Shown here in pieces: positions 63,819 through 64,000 of a stretch of 64,000 nucleotides of DNA. Both the position numbers and the translations under genes were made by a program. The DNA is from Methanosarcina sp. UBA293 (GTDB taxonomy: Archaea; Halobacteriota; Methanosarcinia; Methanosarcinales; Methanosarcinaceae). Below the pieces are notes generated by a model. It saw only the letters and a program-made list of their open reading frames with translations, ran no database searches and had not been told where the DNA came from. The stretch is from contig DALS01000056.1 in assembly GCA_002499445.1 (NCBI GenBank), positions 1 through 64,000 of the forward strand. Reading direction: 5' to 3'. Every line of letters starts with the position of its first letter. Positions within the stretch are counted from its first letter, which is position 1.

Positions 63819-64000
63819 ATGAACCTCAAAAAACTCGCACTCTATTCTTCAGTTTTTGCGCTCCAGGGACTCTCAAACGCAGTAATCCCAGTTCTTCCAG
63901 AACTTGCTGGAGGAGATAGCGGAAGTTCTGCGATTTCAAGTCTTATCTTTTCCGGATATTTTATGGGGGCTTTTCTTGCCCTTGTGCCCCTTGGAATCCT
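63819..64000 (+). CDS. MFS transporter, partial (runs off the window)
   Basis: ATG-63819 begins KKLALYSSVFALQGLSNAVI, PVLPELAGG, then SSLIFSGYFMGAFLALVPLG. This parallels the start of the preceding MFS gene (LLIYGAAFTIMGLSNAVIPI) almost residue for residue. Only the first 60 codons are in the window. Confidence 0.85.
   Translation, partial: MNLKKLALYSSVFALQGLSNAVIPVLPELAGGDSGSSAISSLIFSGYFMGAFLALVPLGI

Overview
The window is a chromosomal segment of a methanogenic archaeon of the genus Methanosarcina. The evidence is a full CO dehydrogenase/acetyl-CoA synthase operon (cdhABC-cooC-cdhDE), a methanogenesis marker protein, archaeal information-processing genes (TFE, NMD3, prefoldin, proteasome beta, aCPSF1), AT-rich promoters with TATA boxes, and two divergent membrane pyrophosphatases as described for Methanosarcina mazei. 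A gas-vesicle cluster suggests a vacuolated member such as the M. barkeri / M. vacuolata group, but the species cannot be fixed from the sequence alone.

Layout. 1-1.1 kb: decayed genes and a small membrane protein. 1.3-7.7 kb: tRNA-Arg, then on the minus strand cimA, ilvB, ilvN, ilvC (isoleucine/valine synthesis) and a nitroreductase. 7.7-13.3 kb: an accessory stretch with a CsbD-like gene, a TnpB (IS200/IS605-type) element, a LEA-like repeat protein, a LIDQLTK-repeat protein, a candidate MITE and a hairpin array. The three stress-type genes share a promoter sequence. 13.4-20.3 kb: an unknown protein, a PadR-type regulator and the gas-vesicle cluster gvpA-O-F-G-(H/I-like)-J-H-K-L-M. 20.5-30 kb: M42 aminopeptidase, a MITE, prefoldin beta, a DHH phosphoesterase, a PaaK-like ligase with an ACT protein, DUF2103 plus methanogenesis marker 12, a NYN-domain protein and a rhomboid protease. 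30-39.7 kb: a 1.5-kb upstream region and the cdh operon. 40-44.5 kb: a CDF metal transporter, a broken flavodoxin-ferredoxin gene, small orphan ORFs and a decayed transposase. 44.5-56 kb: nmd3, an ATP-grasp protein, tfe, an HD protein, psmB, aCPSF1, an HAD phosphatase, ftsZ and a DHPS-like protein. 56.4-61.5 kb: the divergent pyrophosphatases. 61.5-64 kb: an (ATTT)n microsatellite, a G-quadruplex-like block inside an inverted repeat, and two tandem MFS transporter genes, the second cut by the window edge.

How it fits together. The cdh products cleave or build acetyl-CoA, which feeds methanogenesis from acetate and carbon fixation. CimA uses acetyl-CoA and pyruvate to enter isoleucine synthesis, continued by IlvBN and IlvC. 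The gvp cluster contains the eight genes (A, F, G, J, K, L, M, O) known from haloarchaea to be the minimal set for gas-vesicle formation, with two unusual fusions: a zinc ribbon on GvpJ and a PH/GRAM-like domain on GvpM.

The least explained parts are the shared promoter/leader of the three stress-type genes (8.5-13 kb), the GvpJ and GvpM fusions, the repeated AAAAACGRTTTT-like motif in the cdhA leader, and the G-tract/inverted repeat near 62.15 kb.
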